Assembly: GCA_007131535.1 (NCBI GenBank)
Contig: SLQI01000405.1
Location: forward strand, 1 to 13,714
Origin: Balneolales bacterium
GTDB lineage: Bacteria > Bacteroidota > Rhodothermia > Balneolales > Natronogracilivirgulaceae
Direction: 5' to 3'
DNA: 13,714 bases
Below, in pieces: positions 6,056 through 13,201 of this stretch. The notes below the pieces were generated by a model, which worked only from the letters and a program-made list of their open reading frames with translations, searched no databases and was not told the DNA's origin. How positions within the stretch are numbered: position 1 is the stretch's first letter; the number at the start of each line of letters is the position of its first letter. The translations under genes were made by a program, and so were the position numbers.

Positions 6056-7558
6056 ATGATTCAATCTATCTCTAAAGTACTTATTGCAAATCGCGGTGAA
6101 ATTGCCGTTCGCATCATCCGAACATGCCGGGATCTCGGAGTACGCACGGTAGCGGTTTATTCTGAGCCGGATGCCATCAGCCCGCATACGTTGCTTGCCG
6201 ATGAATCGGTTTGTATCGGGCCGGCGGCATCATCCGAGAGTTATTTAAAGATGGATACGTTGCTCGATGTGGCAGAAAAAACGGGAAGTGATGCCATTCA
6301 TCCCGGATATGGCTTTTTAAGCGAGAATGCGACTTTCGCCCGGAAGTGCCAGGAGCGCGGAATCAGGTTTATCGGTCCATCCGCCGAAGCAATCGAAGCG
6401 ATGGGCGATAAGATGCAAGCCCGTGCTATGATGGAAAAAGCCGGGGTACCCTACCCGCCGGGAACCAAGGAAGCACTTAAGGATATTTCGGAAGCACGAA
6501 AATTTGCCGAAGAGATTGGTTTTCCGGTGCTGATCAAAGCTGCTGCCGGTGGAGGAGGTAAAGGCATGAGGGTCATCGAAAACCCTGATGGTTTTGAAGC
6601 CGGCATTAAAGCGGCTCAGTCAGAAGCGCGTAACGCCTTTGGCGACGAACGGGTTTATGTGGAAAAATATCTGGAATCGCCCCGCCATGTGGAATTTCAG
6701 ATCCTGGCGGATAATCACGGCAATTACATTCACCTGTTTGACCGTGAATGTTCCATACAACGCCGCCATCAAAAAGTCGTGGAAGAAGCTCCATGCGCCA
6801 TCCTGAATGATGAGTTGAGGGCGGAGATGTCTAAAGCTGCCATTGCAGCAGCCCGCTCATGCGACTACACCGGCGCCGGAACCATCGAATTTATGGTGGA
6901 CAAGCACCGGAACTTCTATTTTTTGGAGATGAATACGCGATTGCAGGTGGAGCATCCCATCACCGAATTGATCACCGGGGTGGATCTGGTCGAGTGGCAA
7001 CTGCGGATCGCCGAGGATCAGCCGCTGACGTTTAAGCAGGAAGATCTCAACCGTGATGGTCACGCTATTGAATGCCGGATTTGTGCCGAGGATCCATCAG
7101 ATCAGTTTATGCCGAGTACGGGCCGTCTCGAGCGCTTCAAACCGGTGGCCGGACCCGGTATCAGAGTGGATGAAGGCGTAAGGGTACATCAGCAGGTGAC
7201 CATCGATTATGATCCGTTGATTGCAAAACTCATCACCTGGGGAAAAAACCGGGATGAGGCTATCCGTCGGATGGATCGCGCTCTGGAAGAATTTGAGATT
7301 TCCGGAGTGGATACCACCATACCGTTTTGCCGGTTTGTGATGGATCATGAAGCTTTCCGCGAAGCGCGTTATGACACGCATTTTGTTCAACAATACTTTA
7401 CAGGCGAGGAGATAGTTAATACTGCCTCCGATTATGCCTCTGTTGCTGCAGCTGCCTTGCTTAAATGGCACGACAATGAGCAGTACCGGGAAAAGAAAAC
7501 ACAAGCTGTTGGTAGTAACCATACCGGTATGTGGTGGCGTAACCGAGTACGTCAATAA
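6056..7558 (+). CDS. accC: Biotin carboxylase subunit of acetyl-/acyl-CoA carboxylase
   Basis: This enzyme uses ATP and bicarbonate to carboxylate biotin on its carrier protein, the first half-reaction of malonyl-CoA (or propionyl-CoA) carboxylation. The order of domains is complete: N-terminal I-A-N-R-G-E-I-A-V-R (10-19), H-P-G-Y-G-F-L-S-E-N (82-91), the ATP-grasp Gly-rich loop G-G-G-G-K-G-M (165-171), R-R-H-Q-K (236-240), E-M-N-T-R-L-Q-V-E-H-P (291-301) and D-Y-D-P-L-I-A-K (384-391). Lys240, Glu291, Arg295 and Glu299 correspond to the catalytic and metal residues known in E. coli AccC. At 500 aa it is about 50 residues longer than E. coli AccC. The extra C-terminal tail resembles the longer acyl-CoA carboxylase versions of Bacteroidota. 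No carrier (accB) or carboxyltransferase gene is adjacent, so its partner and acyl substrate cannot be told. It lies 21 nt before murQ. Confidence 0.93.
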   Translation: MIQSISKVLIANRGEIAVRIIRTCRDLGVRTVAVYSEPDAISPHTLLADESVCIGPAASSESYLKMDTLLDVAEKTGSDAIHPGYGFLSENATFARKCQERGIRFIGPSAEAIEAMGDKMQARAMMEKAGVPYPPGTKEALKDISEARKFAEEIGFPVLIKAAAGGGGKGMRVIENPDGFEAGIKAAQSEARNAFGDERVYVEKYLESPRHVEFQILADNHGNYIHLFDRECSIQRRHQKVVEEAPCAILNDELRAEMSKAAIAAARSCDYTGAGTIEFMVDKHRNFYFLEMNTRLQVEHPITELITGVDLVEWQLRIAEDQPLTFKQEDLNRDGHAIECRICAEDPSDQFMPSTGRLERFKPVAGPGIRVDEGVRVHQQVTIDYDPLIAKLITWGKNRDEAIRRMDRALEEFEISGVDTTIPFCRFVMDHEAFREARYDTHFVQQYFTGEEIVNTASDYASVAAAALLKWHDNEQYREKKTQAVGSNHTGMWWRNRVRQ

Positions 7559-7579
7559 AATCAGGCTAAAAAATTTATT

Positions 7580-8515
7580 ATGAACTCAGAGAATGCTGAG
7601 CTGTTCGATGTGCTTCGACATCTGGACACCGAACAGCGTAACCCTAATACTATGCACATCGACCTGGCAGATGCGGATGAGATTGTCAGGCTGATCAACC
7701 AGGAAGACAAAAAAGTTGCTTCAAATGTAGCCGAGCGTTCTGATCAGATTGCCAAGGCGATTGAGATTGTCAGTTCCGCTCTTTCCATAGGAGGGCGGCT
7801 GCGTTATTTCGGAGCGGGAACCAGCGGAAGGCTGGGGGTGCTGGATGCGGCCGAGTGTCCGCCTACGTTCGGCAGTGATCCCGAAGAAGTGAAAGGGATC
7901 ATCGCCGGTGGTGAGAAAGCCATGTTTGTTGCACAGGAAGGAGCCGAAGACAGCCCGGAATACGGTGCCGCCGATGTGCAAAAGGAAGGCATCAGTAAAA
8001 TTGACGTTGTTTGCGGGTTGGCTGCAAGCGGACGAACTCCTTACGTGCACGGAGCACTGAATGAAGCCGCAAAATGTGGTGCAAAAACCATAATGATCTG
8101 TTGCGTACCGGCCTCACAGGTATCTCTTGATGTGGATGTTGATGTAATGATCGATATGCCCGTCGGACCGGAAGCGATTATGGGAAGCACCCGGATGAAA
8201 AGCGGAACGGCCCAGAAGCTGGTGTGCAATATGATCACCACCGGAGCCATGATCCGCCGCGGAAAAATTTACGAAAATGTGATGGTAGACCTTCAGCTCA
8301 CCAACAAAAAACTTGTTGAGCGGGCACGCCGTATCATCATGCTATTCAGTGAGGTAAATTATGACCGGGCAAGTGAGCTGCTTCAAATAACCGATGGCCG
8401 CGTTAAACCCGCACTTTTGATGGCGCTATCCGGAGTTGATTTTGAAAAAGCTGAAAAACTATTGGCTTCGCACAACGGATTCATCAGGGCTGCGTTGAAA
8501 TCACAAGCTGAATAA
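7580..8515 (+). CDS. murQ: N-acetylmuramic acid 6-phosphate etherase
   Basis: MurQ removes D-lactate from MurNAc-6-phosphate to give GlcNAc-6-phosphate in cytoplasmic peptidoglycan recycling. The 311-aa product has the expected size and the L-D-T-E-Q-R-N start (15-21). Its SIS sugar-phosphate fold carries F-G-A-G-T-S-G-R-L-G (77-86), the catalytic E-C-P-P (Glu92), a second conserved acid in E-G-A-E-D-S (Glu123), G-L-A-A-S-G-R-T-P-Y (146-155) and the M-G-S-T-R-M-K-S-G-T-A block (201-211). Glu92 and Glu123 align with Glu83 and Glu114 of the E. coli enzyme. No anmK, amgK or MurNAc transporter gene is nearby, so the source of substrate is not visible. It is 21 nt after accC and 26 nt before plsC, so it is probably co-transcribed with both. 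Confidence 0.95.
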   Translation: MNSENAELFDVLRHLDTEQRNPNTMHIDLADADEIVRLINQEDKKVASNVAERSDQIAKAIEIVSSALSIGGRLRYFGAGTSGRLGVLDAAECPPTFGSDPEEVKGIIAGGEKAMFVAQEGAEDSPEYGAADVQKEGISKIDVVCGLAASGRTPYVHGALNEAAKCGAKTIMICCVPASQVSLDVDVDVMIDMPVGPEAIMGSTRMKSGTAQKLVCNMITTGAMIRRGKIYENVMVDLQLTNKKLVERARRIIMLFSEVNYDRASELLQITDGRVKPALLMALSGVDFEKAEKLLASHNGFIRAALKSQAE

Positions 8516-8541
8516 CCCAATAAATCAACCTTAAGAGCTAC

Positions 8542-9282
8542 ATGGCGCATTTCCTTAGTGCTTTGGCCTGGGGCATTTACGGATTTGGATTTCTTGTGAT
8601 CCTGCCTTTTGTTTTGGTGGCATACCTGGTAACGGCACCGTTTGACCGGTTTCGCAAGCTACCGAATTCTATCCTCATGTTACACGGTCAGTTGTATACC
8701 TATCTGAATCCTTTTTGGAAAGTTGAGATCAAGGGCGTAGAAAACTACCGGTCGGATGAGGGATGTATTTTCATGGGAAATCATCAAAGTTTTGTGGATA
8801 TGCCATTGCTTGCACGGTTGCCGTGGAATATGAAATGGGTTTCCAAGAAGGAGTTGTTCCCGATACCGGTAGCCGGCTGGATTTTATCGCTGGCCGGGCA
8901 TATTAGTATTGACAGAGGCAGTCCGGAAGCTCGCAAAACCATTTATAAGATAGTCCCTTACGTTGAGGCTGGTCAGAAGGTTATGGTATTCCCCGAGGGA
9001 ACGCGTTCCCGTGATGGTGAGTTAAAGCCATTTAAGCGAGGCTCTTTTATGGTAGCCTGGGAGCACAATTTACCGGTCCAACCTATTGTCATTTCCGGAA
9101 CCAAGGACTTGATGAGGCCGGGCACCTGGATTATGAAACTAAAAGGGCATGCGGTCGTTTCCATATTAGAGCGTATTTCTCCGGGTGATTTTGACTCTAT
9201 GGAAGAATTTATCGATTATACCTTCCAACAATTTTCAGCAGAATTAGAACGCCTGCAGAATAGCTTACAACAAGCAGCATGA
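8542..9282 (+). CDS. plsC: 1-acyl-sn-glycerol-3-phosphate acyltransferase (PlsC/LPLAT family)
   Basis: This membrane enzyme should add the second acyl chain to lysophosphatidic acid, giving phosphatidic acid for phospholipid synthesis. The 246-aa length is usual. An N-terminal hydrophobic segment (about 10-32) is followed by the catalytic H-x4-D box N-H-Q-S-F-V-D (80-86), the K-K-E-L-F-P-I-P-x-x-G-W region (102-113), I-D-R (123-125) and the substrate-binding F-P-E-G-T-R-S (150-156). These are blocks I to IV of the family. Its TGA stop overlaps an ATG (ATGA at 9279-9282), a common sign of translational coupling to the next gene. With accC two genes upstream, the operon holds two lipid-synthesis steps. 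Other LPLAT substrates, for example lyso-ornithine lipids, cannot be excluded. Confidence 0.88.
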   Translation: MAHFLSALAWGIYGFGFLVILPFVLVAYLVTAPFDRFRKLPNSILMLHGQLYTYLNPFWKVEIKGVENYRSDEGCIFMGNHQSFVDMPLLARLPWNMKWVSKKELFPIPVAGWILSLAGHISIDRGSPEARKTIYKIVPYVEAGQKVMVFPEGTRSRDGELKPFKRGSFMVAWEHNLPVQPIVISGTKDLMRPGTWIMKLKGHAVVSILERISPGDFDSMEEFIDYTFQQFSAELERLQNSLQQAA

Positions 9283-9297
9283 ACGTTTTTTTCAACT

Positions 9298-9975
9298 TTG
9301 CGAAGTATTCGTCTTCAACATAGAAGGGACGAGCGCGGGTATCGCAATCAAATCATGGTAGCGATCATTATTTGTCTTGTGGCATTTATCCTGTTGTTTC
9401 GCTATTTGCCCCTTGAATTCACATCCGATAGATTATATCAGGATATAACCGATTATGATGATGTTATCATGTTCGAGGATGTTACGGTGGTTCGTGAGCG
9501 TGCACAAGTTCCGCCCCCCCCATCACCCCGCCAGCCGGAACCCCGCCCCGATGATGAGATTATTGAGGATGATGAATTTGACTTTGAAGATTTCGGGGAG
9601 GAGTACGACGAACTACCGGAGCCGGATCTCGAAGGCAACGGCGAAGGGGAAGTCGCCGAAAACCCGGCTCGGCCGCCCAATGTACGCAGAATTGTAGAAC
9701 CTTCTGTATCAAGTCAGGACCGAAGTGGTTCGGAGCGGGTTCGCATCTTTGTGATATTTCTTGTTAATCAGCAAGGAGAGGTGGAGGAGGTCGAAATTGA
9801 CGAATTCCAGGTTTATGACAGCGATAGCGGGGAGTTTGTAACGGTAGATCAAGTTGACCCGGTACTTGTTGATGCAACCCTCAAAGCGGCTTACAGATGG
9901 CAGTTTCGTCCAGCCGAAGACGGTGGCCGGGAGGTGCGAGCGCGTACGCGACACGTGTTTACCTACGGTAATTAG
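9298..9975 (+). CDS. TonB-like energy transducer with acidic periplasmic spacer
   Basis: The 225-aa product (counted from the TTG) has a short basic cytoplasmic start (R-R-D-E-R-G-Y-R-N-Q), one membrane helix (about 20-37), a Pro run (72-84), a strongly acidic stretch (about 85-120) and a TonB C-terminal domain (about 135-225). The typical ending A-A-Y-R-W-Q-F-R-P-A-x-x-G-G-R-E-V (198-213) is clear. TonB proteins pass proton-motive energy from ExbBD to outer-membrane receptors. An Asp/Glu-rich spacer in place of Pro/Lys is unusual. The start is doubtful. TTG 9298 is the longest frame and ATG 9355 would remove nearly the whole cytoplasmic part. An ATG overlapping the plsC stop at 9279 is one base out of frame because of a T7 run (9286-9292). 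No exbB/exbD are adjacent. It is the last gene of the operon. Confidence 0.8.
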   Translation: MRSIRLQHRRDERGYRNQIMVAIIICLVAFILLFRYLPLEFTSDRLYQDITDYDDVIMFEDVTVVRERAQVPPPPSPRQPEPRPDDEIIEDDEFDFEDFGEEYDELPEPDLEGNGEGEVAENPARPPNVRRIVEPSVSSQDRSGSERVRIFVIFLVNQQGEVEEVEIDEFQVYDSDSGEFVTVDQVDPVLVDATLKAAYRWQFRPAEDGGREVRARTRHVFTYGN

Positions 9976-9984
9976 TGTGGAGTT

Positions 9985-10056
9985 CTCGCAAAGGGCGCAA
10001 AGGAATAAAAAAACTTTAGCGTACTTTGCGTTCATATCTTAGCGGCCTTTGCGTGA
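9985..10056. repeat. CGCAAAGG-type palindromic intergenic repeat
   Basis: CTCGCAAAGGGCGCAAAGG on the left (9985-10003) is mirrored by ACTTTGCG (10023-10030) and GGCCTTTGCGTGA (10044-10056). The units are CGCAAAG and its complement CTTTGCG, each present twice around an A-rich centre. Repeats built of GCAAAG heptads are dispersed in many Bacteroidota and other genomes. It follows the operon stop by 9 nt and may fold into a long imperfect hairpin that ends or protects the operon mRNA. Confidence 0.55.
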
Positions 10057-10093
10057 ACCCGTAATAAACCCCGAAAAACTTCCGTAGGCGGTG

Positions 10094-10124
10094 TTGATTT
10101 GAGGGCATTCAGCCCCTATATTTG
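10094..10124 (+). promoter_or_regulatory. tRNA-Ser promoter (TTG-n20-TATATTTG)
   Basis: A TTG (10094-10096) stands 20 nt before TATATTTG (10117-10124), an exact fit to the Bacteroidota -33/-7 consensus TTG and TAnnTTTG. The box ends 12 nt before the mature tRNA 5' end, leaving a short leader. Confidence 0.7.
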
Positions 10125-10136
10125 GCGCTTCGATTG

Positions 10137-10222
10137 GGAGAGGTGCCGGAGCGGTCGAACGGGCTCGCCTGGAAAGCGAGTGTGCCCCCTGGGTACCGAG
10201 GGTTCGAATCCCTCCCTCTCCG
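10137..10222 (+). tRNA. tRNA-Ser (anticodon GGA)
   Basis: This is a class II tRNA of 86 nt. The acceptor stem GGAGAGG (10137-10143) pairs with CCTCTCC (10215-10221), with discriminator G at 10222. The anticodon stem CTCGC/GCGAG encloses the loop CTGGAAA, so the anticodon is GGA, reading UCC and UCU. The long variable arm GTGCCC-CCT-GGGTAC is typical of tRNA-Ser. The T-arm GAGGG-TTCGAAT-CCCTC (10198-10214) is perfect. CCA is not encoded. A promoter precedes it and an intrinsic terminator follows. Confidence 0.97.
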
Positions 10223-10225
10223 CTT

Positions 10226-10270
10226 AAAGGCTTTGTAGCATGTACTTAGATGCTGCAAAGCCTTTTTTTT
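10226..10270 (+). terminator. Intrinsic terminator of tRNA-Ser
   Basis: A 16-bp stem (10226-10241 with 10250-10265, one G-T pair) with an 8-nt loop begins 3 nt after the tRNA. It ends in a run of eight T (10263-10270). The strength and position are as expected for a monocistronic tRNA transcript. Confidence 0.9.
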
Positions 10271-10286
10271 ATTGGGGTAGAGCTCC

Positions 10287-10430
10287 AAACATCTGCAATC
10301 TGAATTCACAAATCTTCAGTCTGCTATCTCTCAGATTTAGTGATATAATGGCTATGCGCACTCAATCCTGCTCAATGTATACATTCCAACTGTTCGAATA
10401 GATTTCAGCTTGTTGATTGCAGAAGTTTCG
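10287..10430. repeat. Non-coding interspersed (MITE-like) element, copy 2
   Basis: This is the same layout and orientation as the element at 5013-5161. It starts CATCTGCAATCTGAATTCAC and continues with TCTGCTATCTC, GATTTAG, TTCGAATAGAT and TTGATTGCAGA. The right arm is shorter by 14 nt, exactly the distance between the two GATTGCAGA units of copy 1, so it has probably lost one unit by slippage or recombination. It sits directly behind the tRNA-Ser terminator. The sequence from 10431 to 10560 has no gene that I can support. Confidence 0.6.
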
Positions 10431-10560
10431 GACCCAGCCTAAATAAAGCAAACAAAACGGCTATTTATCGAACCAAGGATAATAGGAATGATTCCCCTCG
10501 ATCCTATTGTTTTAATCCAGCAGAACCAAATAAATCACAGATTTATAAGGATCAATTTTT

Positions 10561-11112
10561 TTGATTATGATGGGTATCAATTTAAATCAACACATTGGAA
10601 AAATTATAAGCGGGGTATTTTTGGCGCTGCTGTTTCTTTACCCCCAAGATGCGACCTCAGCTACGGATGACTTCAACGGCACTTATGAGTTAGATGAGGA
10701 TGCCAGTGATGATTTTATGGAAGCCTTCGATGATCCATTGCAAGAGTTGAGTCGCTTGCGAAGAGGTGTCGCAAGAATCATTATTAATCGAAGGGGAGGG
10801 CATGCCGAAGAGGTGTATATCCAAATTACCGACGATACCATCACCTTTAGGTCAGATGACAATGACCCTATTTTTTTCCCTGCGGATGGAGAGGAAATCG
10901 TACATATTAACGATTCGGGGGATGAAATGAAGGCCAAAGCCGAGCTTGAGGGTAATCGCTTGCGCATTACCATGGAAGGCGAAGATGGCGGCTCGGTAAC
11001 CGAATACCATCTAAACGATGATCACAACCGACTGGATGTTGAACGCAAAATCGAAATCGGTCAACTCTCCGATCCGGTTGAATTCAGCGTGGTGTATAAT
11101 CGCAAAGGCTAA
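10561..11112 (+). CDS. Secreted protein of unknown function, 183 aa
   Basis: I do not recognise the family. From the TTG at 10561 the product has an N-terminal basic/hydrophobic signal (Lys14, hydrophobic about 15-26) with likely cleavage near A-T-S-A (31-34). An acidic segment with a short helix-like part (48-70) follows, then alternating hydrophobic strands (82-180) such as E-V-Y-I-Q-I, T-I-T-F-R, L-R-I-T-M-E and F-S-V-V-Y-N. This suggests a small beta-barrel or sandwich, loosely lipocalin-like, in the periplasm. The start is a choice between TTG 10561, which has AAGGA (10547-10551) at a good 9-nt distance, and ATG 10567 or 10570. It is monocistronic and converges with the metal ATPase gene, 22 nt apart. 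Asp/Glu content is high, as in halophile-type or marine exported proteins. Confidence 0.7.
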   Translation: MIMMGINLNQHIGKIISGVFLALLFLYPQDATSATDDFNGTYELDEDASDDFMEAFDDPLQELSRLRRGVARIIINRRGGHAEEVYIQITDDTITFRSDDNDPIFFPADGEEIVHINDSGDEMKAKAELEGNRLRITMEGEDGGSVTEYHLNDDHNRLDVERKIEIGQLSDPVEFSVVYNRKG

Positions 11113-11134
11113 CTAATCGTGTAATACGTGGAGG

Positions 11135-13066
11135 CTACTCAAACTTCATGTGCTGAACGCGTACCGCGTTTAAGATGGCAAGCAGAGCTACGCCGACATC
11201 GGCAAAAACAGCTCCCCACATCGTAGCCAGTCCTACAGCGCCAAGAGTGAGTACAGCACCTTTCACGCCAAGTGCCAAAACGATATTCTGCCAGACAATG
11301 CTCCGGGTAGCTTTACCAATCCGGATGGCGGTTGCAATTTTAGAAGGCTGATCCGTCTGAATAACAACATCCGCCGTTTCAATAGCCACATCACTGCCCA
11401 TAGCCCCCATCGCAATGCCGACATCACTCAATGCCAGAACCGGTGCATCATTAATGCCGTCACCCACATAGGCGACGGTTCCCTGCAGTTGGTTTTTGAG
11501 TTTTTCCAGTTTGGCGGCTTTTTCTTCCGGAAGCAGCTCGGCGTAGGTTTCATCAATTCCGAGTTTGCTGCCCAGTTCGCCGGCAACATGTTGCTTATCG
11601 CCACTGAGCATAATCGTGCGCTCAATCCCCAGCTGCTTAAGTTGTTTGATAGCTTCCGAAGAATCGGCTTTTACTGCATCAGAAATATGGATGTGCCCCT
11701 GGTAAGCCCCGTCAATGGCAATGTGTACGACGGATCCGGATTTTGCCGGAACTTTCGCTGTCTGCGCAACAGCTTCCCGCTCCATAAGGTTTTCGTTGCC
11801 CACCGCCACGCGTTTATCGTTTACTGTGGCGACGATGCCAAAACCGGGTAACTCGGTCTGATCGGTTACAGCCGGTTCATTTCCGTTCAAATCGTCCAGA
11901 TGCTGCACGATGGCTTTGGCGATCGGGTGTGTCGAGTTTTTTTCCATCGCATGGACCGAACGCAGCCACTCGTCCTGATTGCCGTTTTCAGAGGTGATAT
12001 TCTGAACGGTAAAGGTGCCATGCGTGAGCGTCCCCGTCTTGTCGAAGACCACCGTATCGACATTTTTGAGGGCATCCAGGTAGTTAGAACCTTTCACCAG
12101 AATACCGTTGCGCGAAGCTGCACCAATCCCCCCGAAATAACCCAGGGGAATGGAAATCACCAGGGCGCACGGACAGGAAATCACCAAAAAGACCAGTCCG
12201 CGGTAAAACCACTCCTGAAAATGATACGGGCTGACGAACAATGCCGGCAGAATGACCAGTAAAGCTGCAAGTCCCACCACTACAGGCGTATAGACTCTTG
12301 CAAATGAGCGGATGAACAGCTCGGTTTTGGCTTTTCGCAGCGTAGCATTCTGTACCAGCTCCAAAATCCGGGTGATGGAGCTCTTGTCGTAGGTAGCGGT
12401 GACTTCAAATTCGGTAACCTGATTGAGATTGACCATACCGGCAAGGACCTTCTCACCGGGTTGGAAACTTCGGGGTTTGCTTTCTCCGGTAATCGCTGAA
12501 GTATCAAAAGCTGCGGTGTCCGAAATCAGTTTTCCGTCGAGCGGCACGCGTTCACCCGGTTTCACCTGAATCGTCTCCCCGACCCGAACTCCGGAAGGGT
12601 GCGTGCTGGTGATTTCCCCATCCCGCTTAACATGAGCCGTTTCCGGGCGCACATCCAGCAATGCTTTGATATGACCGCGGGCGCGATCAGCCGCACTATG
12701 CTGGAAAGCTTCTCCAATAGAGTAAAACAGCATTACGGCTACGGCCTCCGGGTATTCGCCGATCAAAAAGGCGCCTATAGTGGCAATTCCCATCAGAAAA
12801 AATTCGGTAAAGACATCCCCTTTGATGAGATGGGCATAAGCTTGTCGCAAAACCGGAATGCCGACCGGCAGATAGGCGATGGTATACCAGCTCAGTTGGA
12901 GATATCCACTAAACCATGGAGTGGCCCAAAAGTACTCCATAGCTAGCCCGCTAAGCAATAAGAGCAAACTGGTTACAGGTTTCCAGTATTTGAAAACCCG
13001 TTTTTGTGATTGCTTTTGGGAAAGAGATTCACAAGAGTTGCAGCAGTAGTTTTCTGCTTGCGACAT
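11135..13066 (-). CDS. Heavy-metal-translocating P1B-type ATPase (Zn/Cd/Pb exporter type)
   Basis: This 643-aa inner-membrane pump should expel Zn2+, Cd2+ or Pb2+ with ATP. It has the A-domain T-G-E-S (193-196), the intramembrane C-P-C (298-300), the phosphorylation site D-K-T-G-T (Asp342), the N-domain His-Pro (380-381), the hinge G-D-G-I-N-D-A-P (535-542) and a last helix with Asp623 in D-V-G-V-A-L-L-A-I-L-N-A, the position that in ZntA-type pumps helps bind the divalent metal. These favour the P1B-2 class over Cu pumps. The usual N-terminal HMA domain is absent. Instead there is only Cys8-Cys9-x-x-Cys12. It lies 135 nt downstream of the sigma-factor gene on the same strand, with an inverted repeat in the gap that could bind a metal sensor. 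The exact metal cannot be fixed from sequence. Confidence 0.9.
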   Translation of the reverse strand: MSQAENYCCNSCESLSQKQSQKRVFKYWKPVTSLLLLLSGLAMEYFWATPWFSGYLQLSWYTIAYLPVGIPVLRQAYAHLIKGDVFTEFFLMGIATIGAFLIGEYPEAVAVMLFYSIGEAFQHSAADRARGHIKALLDVRPETAHVKRDGEITSTHPSGVRVGETIQVKPGERVPLDGKLISDTAAFDTSAITGESKPRSFQPGEKVLAGMVNLNQVTEFEVTATYDKSSITRILELVQNATLRKAKTELFIRSFARVYTPVVVGLAALLVILPALFVSPYHFQEWFYRGLVFLVISCPCALVISIPLGYFGGIGAASRNGILVKGSNYLDALKNVDTVVFDKTGTLTHGTFTVQNITSENGNQDEWLRSVHAMEKNSTHPIAKAIVQHLDDLNGNEPAVTDQTELPGFGIVATVNDKRVAVGNENLMEREAVAQTAKVPAKSGSVVHIAIDGAYQGHIHISDAVKADSSEAIKQLKQLGIERTIMLSGDKQHVAGELGSKLGIDETYAELLPEEKAAKLEKLKNQLQGTVAYVGDGINDAPVLALSDVGIAMGAMGSDVAIETADVVIQTDQPSKIATAIRIGKATRSIVWQNIVLALGVKGAVLTLGAVGLATMWGAVFADVGVALLAILNAVRVQHMKFE

Positions 13067-13109
13067 GAGCGGAGAGTTTTTGGCTGACCTAAGTAAGTAT
13101 TTATTACTA

Positions 13110-13147
13110 TCTAATTTACAATGAAAAAGTATGCAACACTATTGCAT
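13110..13147 (-). promoter_or_regulatory. Putative operator/promoter of the metal ATPase
   Basis: The inverted repeat ATGCAA-n5-TTGCAT (13131-13147) lies 65-81 nt before the ATPase start. Read on the minus strand its second arm supplies a TTG (-33/-35-like), followed about 20 nt later by TAGATAGT, a weak -7 box. An operator overlapping the upstream promoter element fits a metal-sensing repressor or activator. The regulator gene is not in view. Confidence 0.35.
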
Positions 13148-13201
13148 GAGACCTCTTTGAGCTTTTTACAAACTCAAAATCGGATGCCATTTTTGGGGAA
13201 T

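Noticed and set aside
10109..10309. Minus-strand open frame containing R-G-R-D-S-N-P-R
   Set aside because: It is the antisense of the tRNA-Ser gene and its terminator. Such frames are a well-known false protein made by reading a tRNA backwards.
10488..10670. 60-codon plus-strand frame overlapping the start of the 183-aa secreted protein
   Set aside because: It has no domain or ribosome site, and it overlaps in another frame the better supported gene with AAGGA and a signal peptide.
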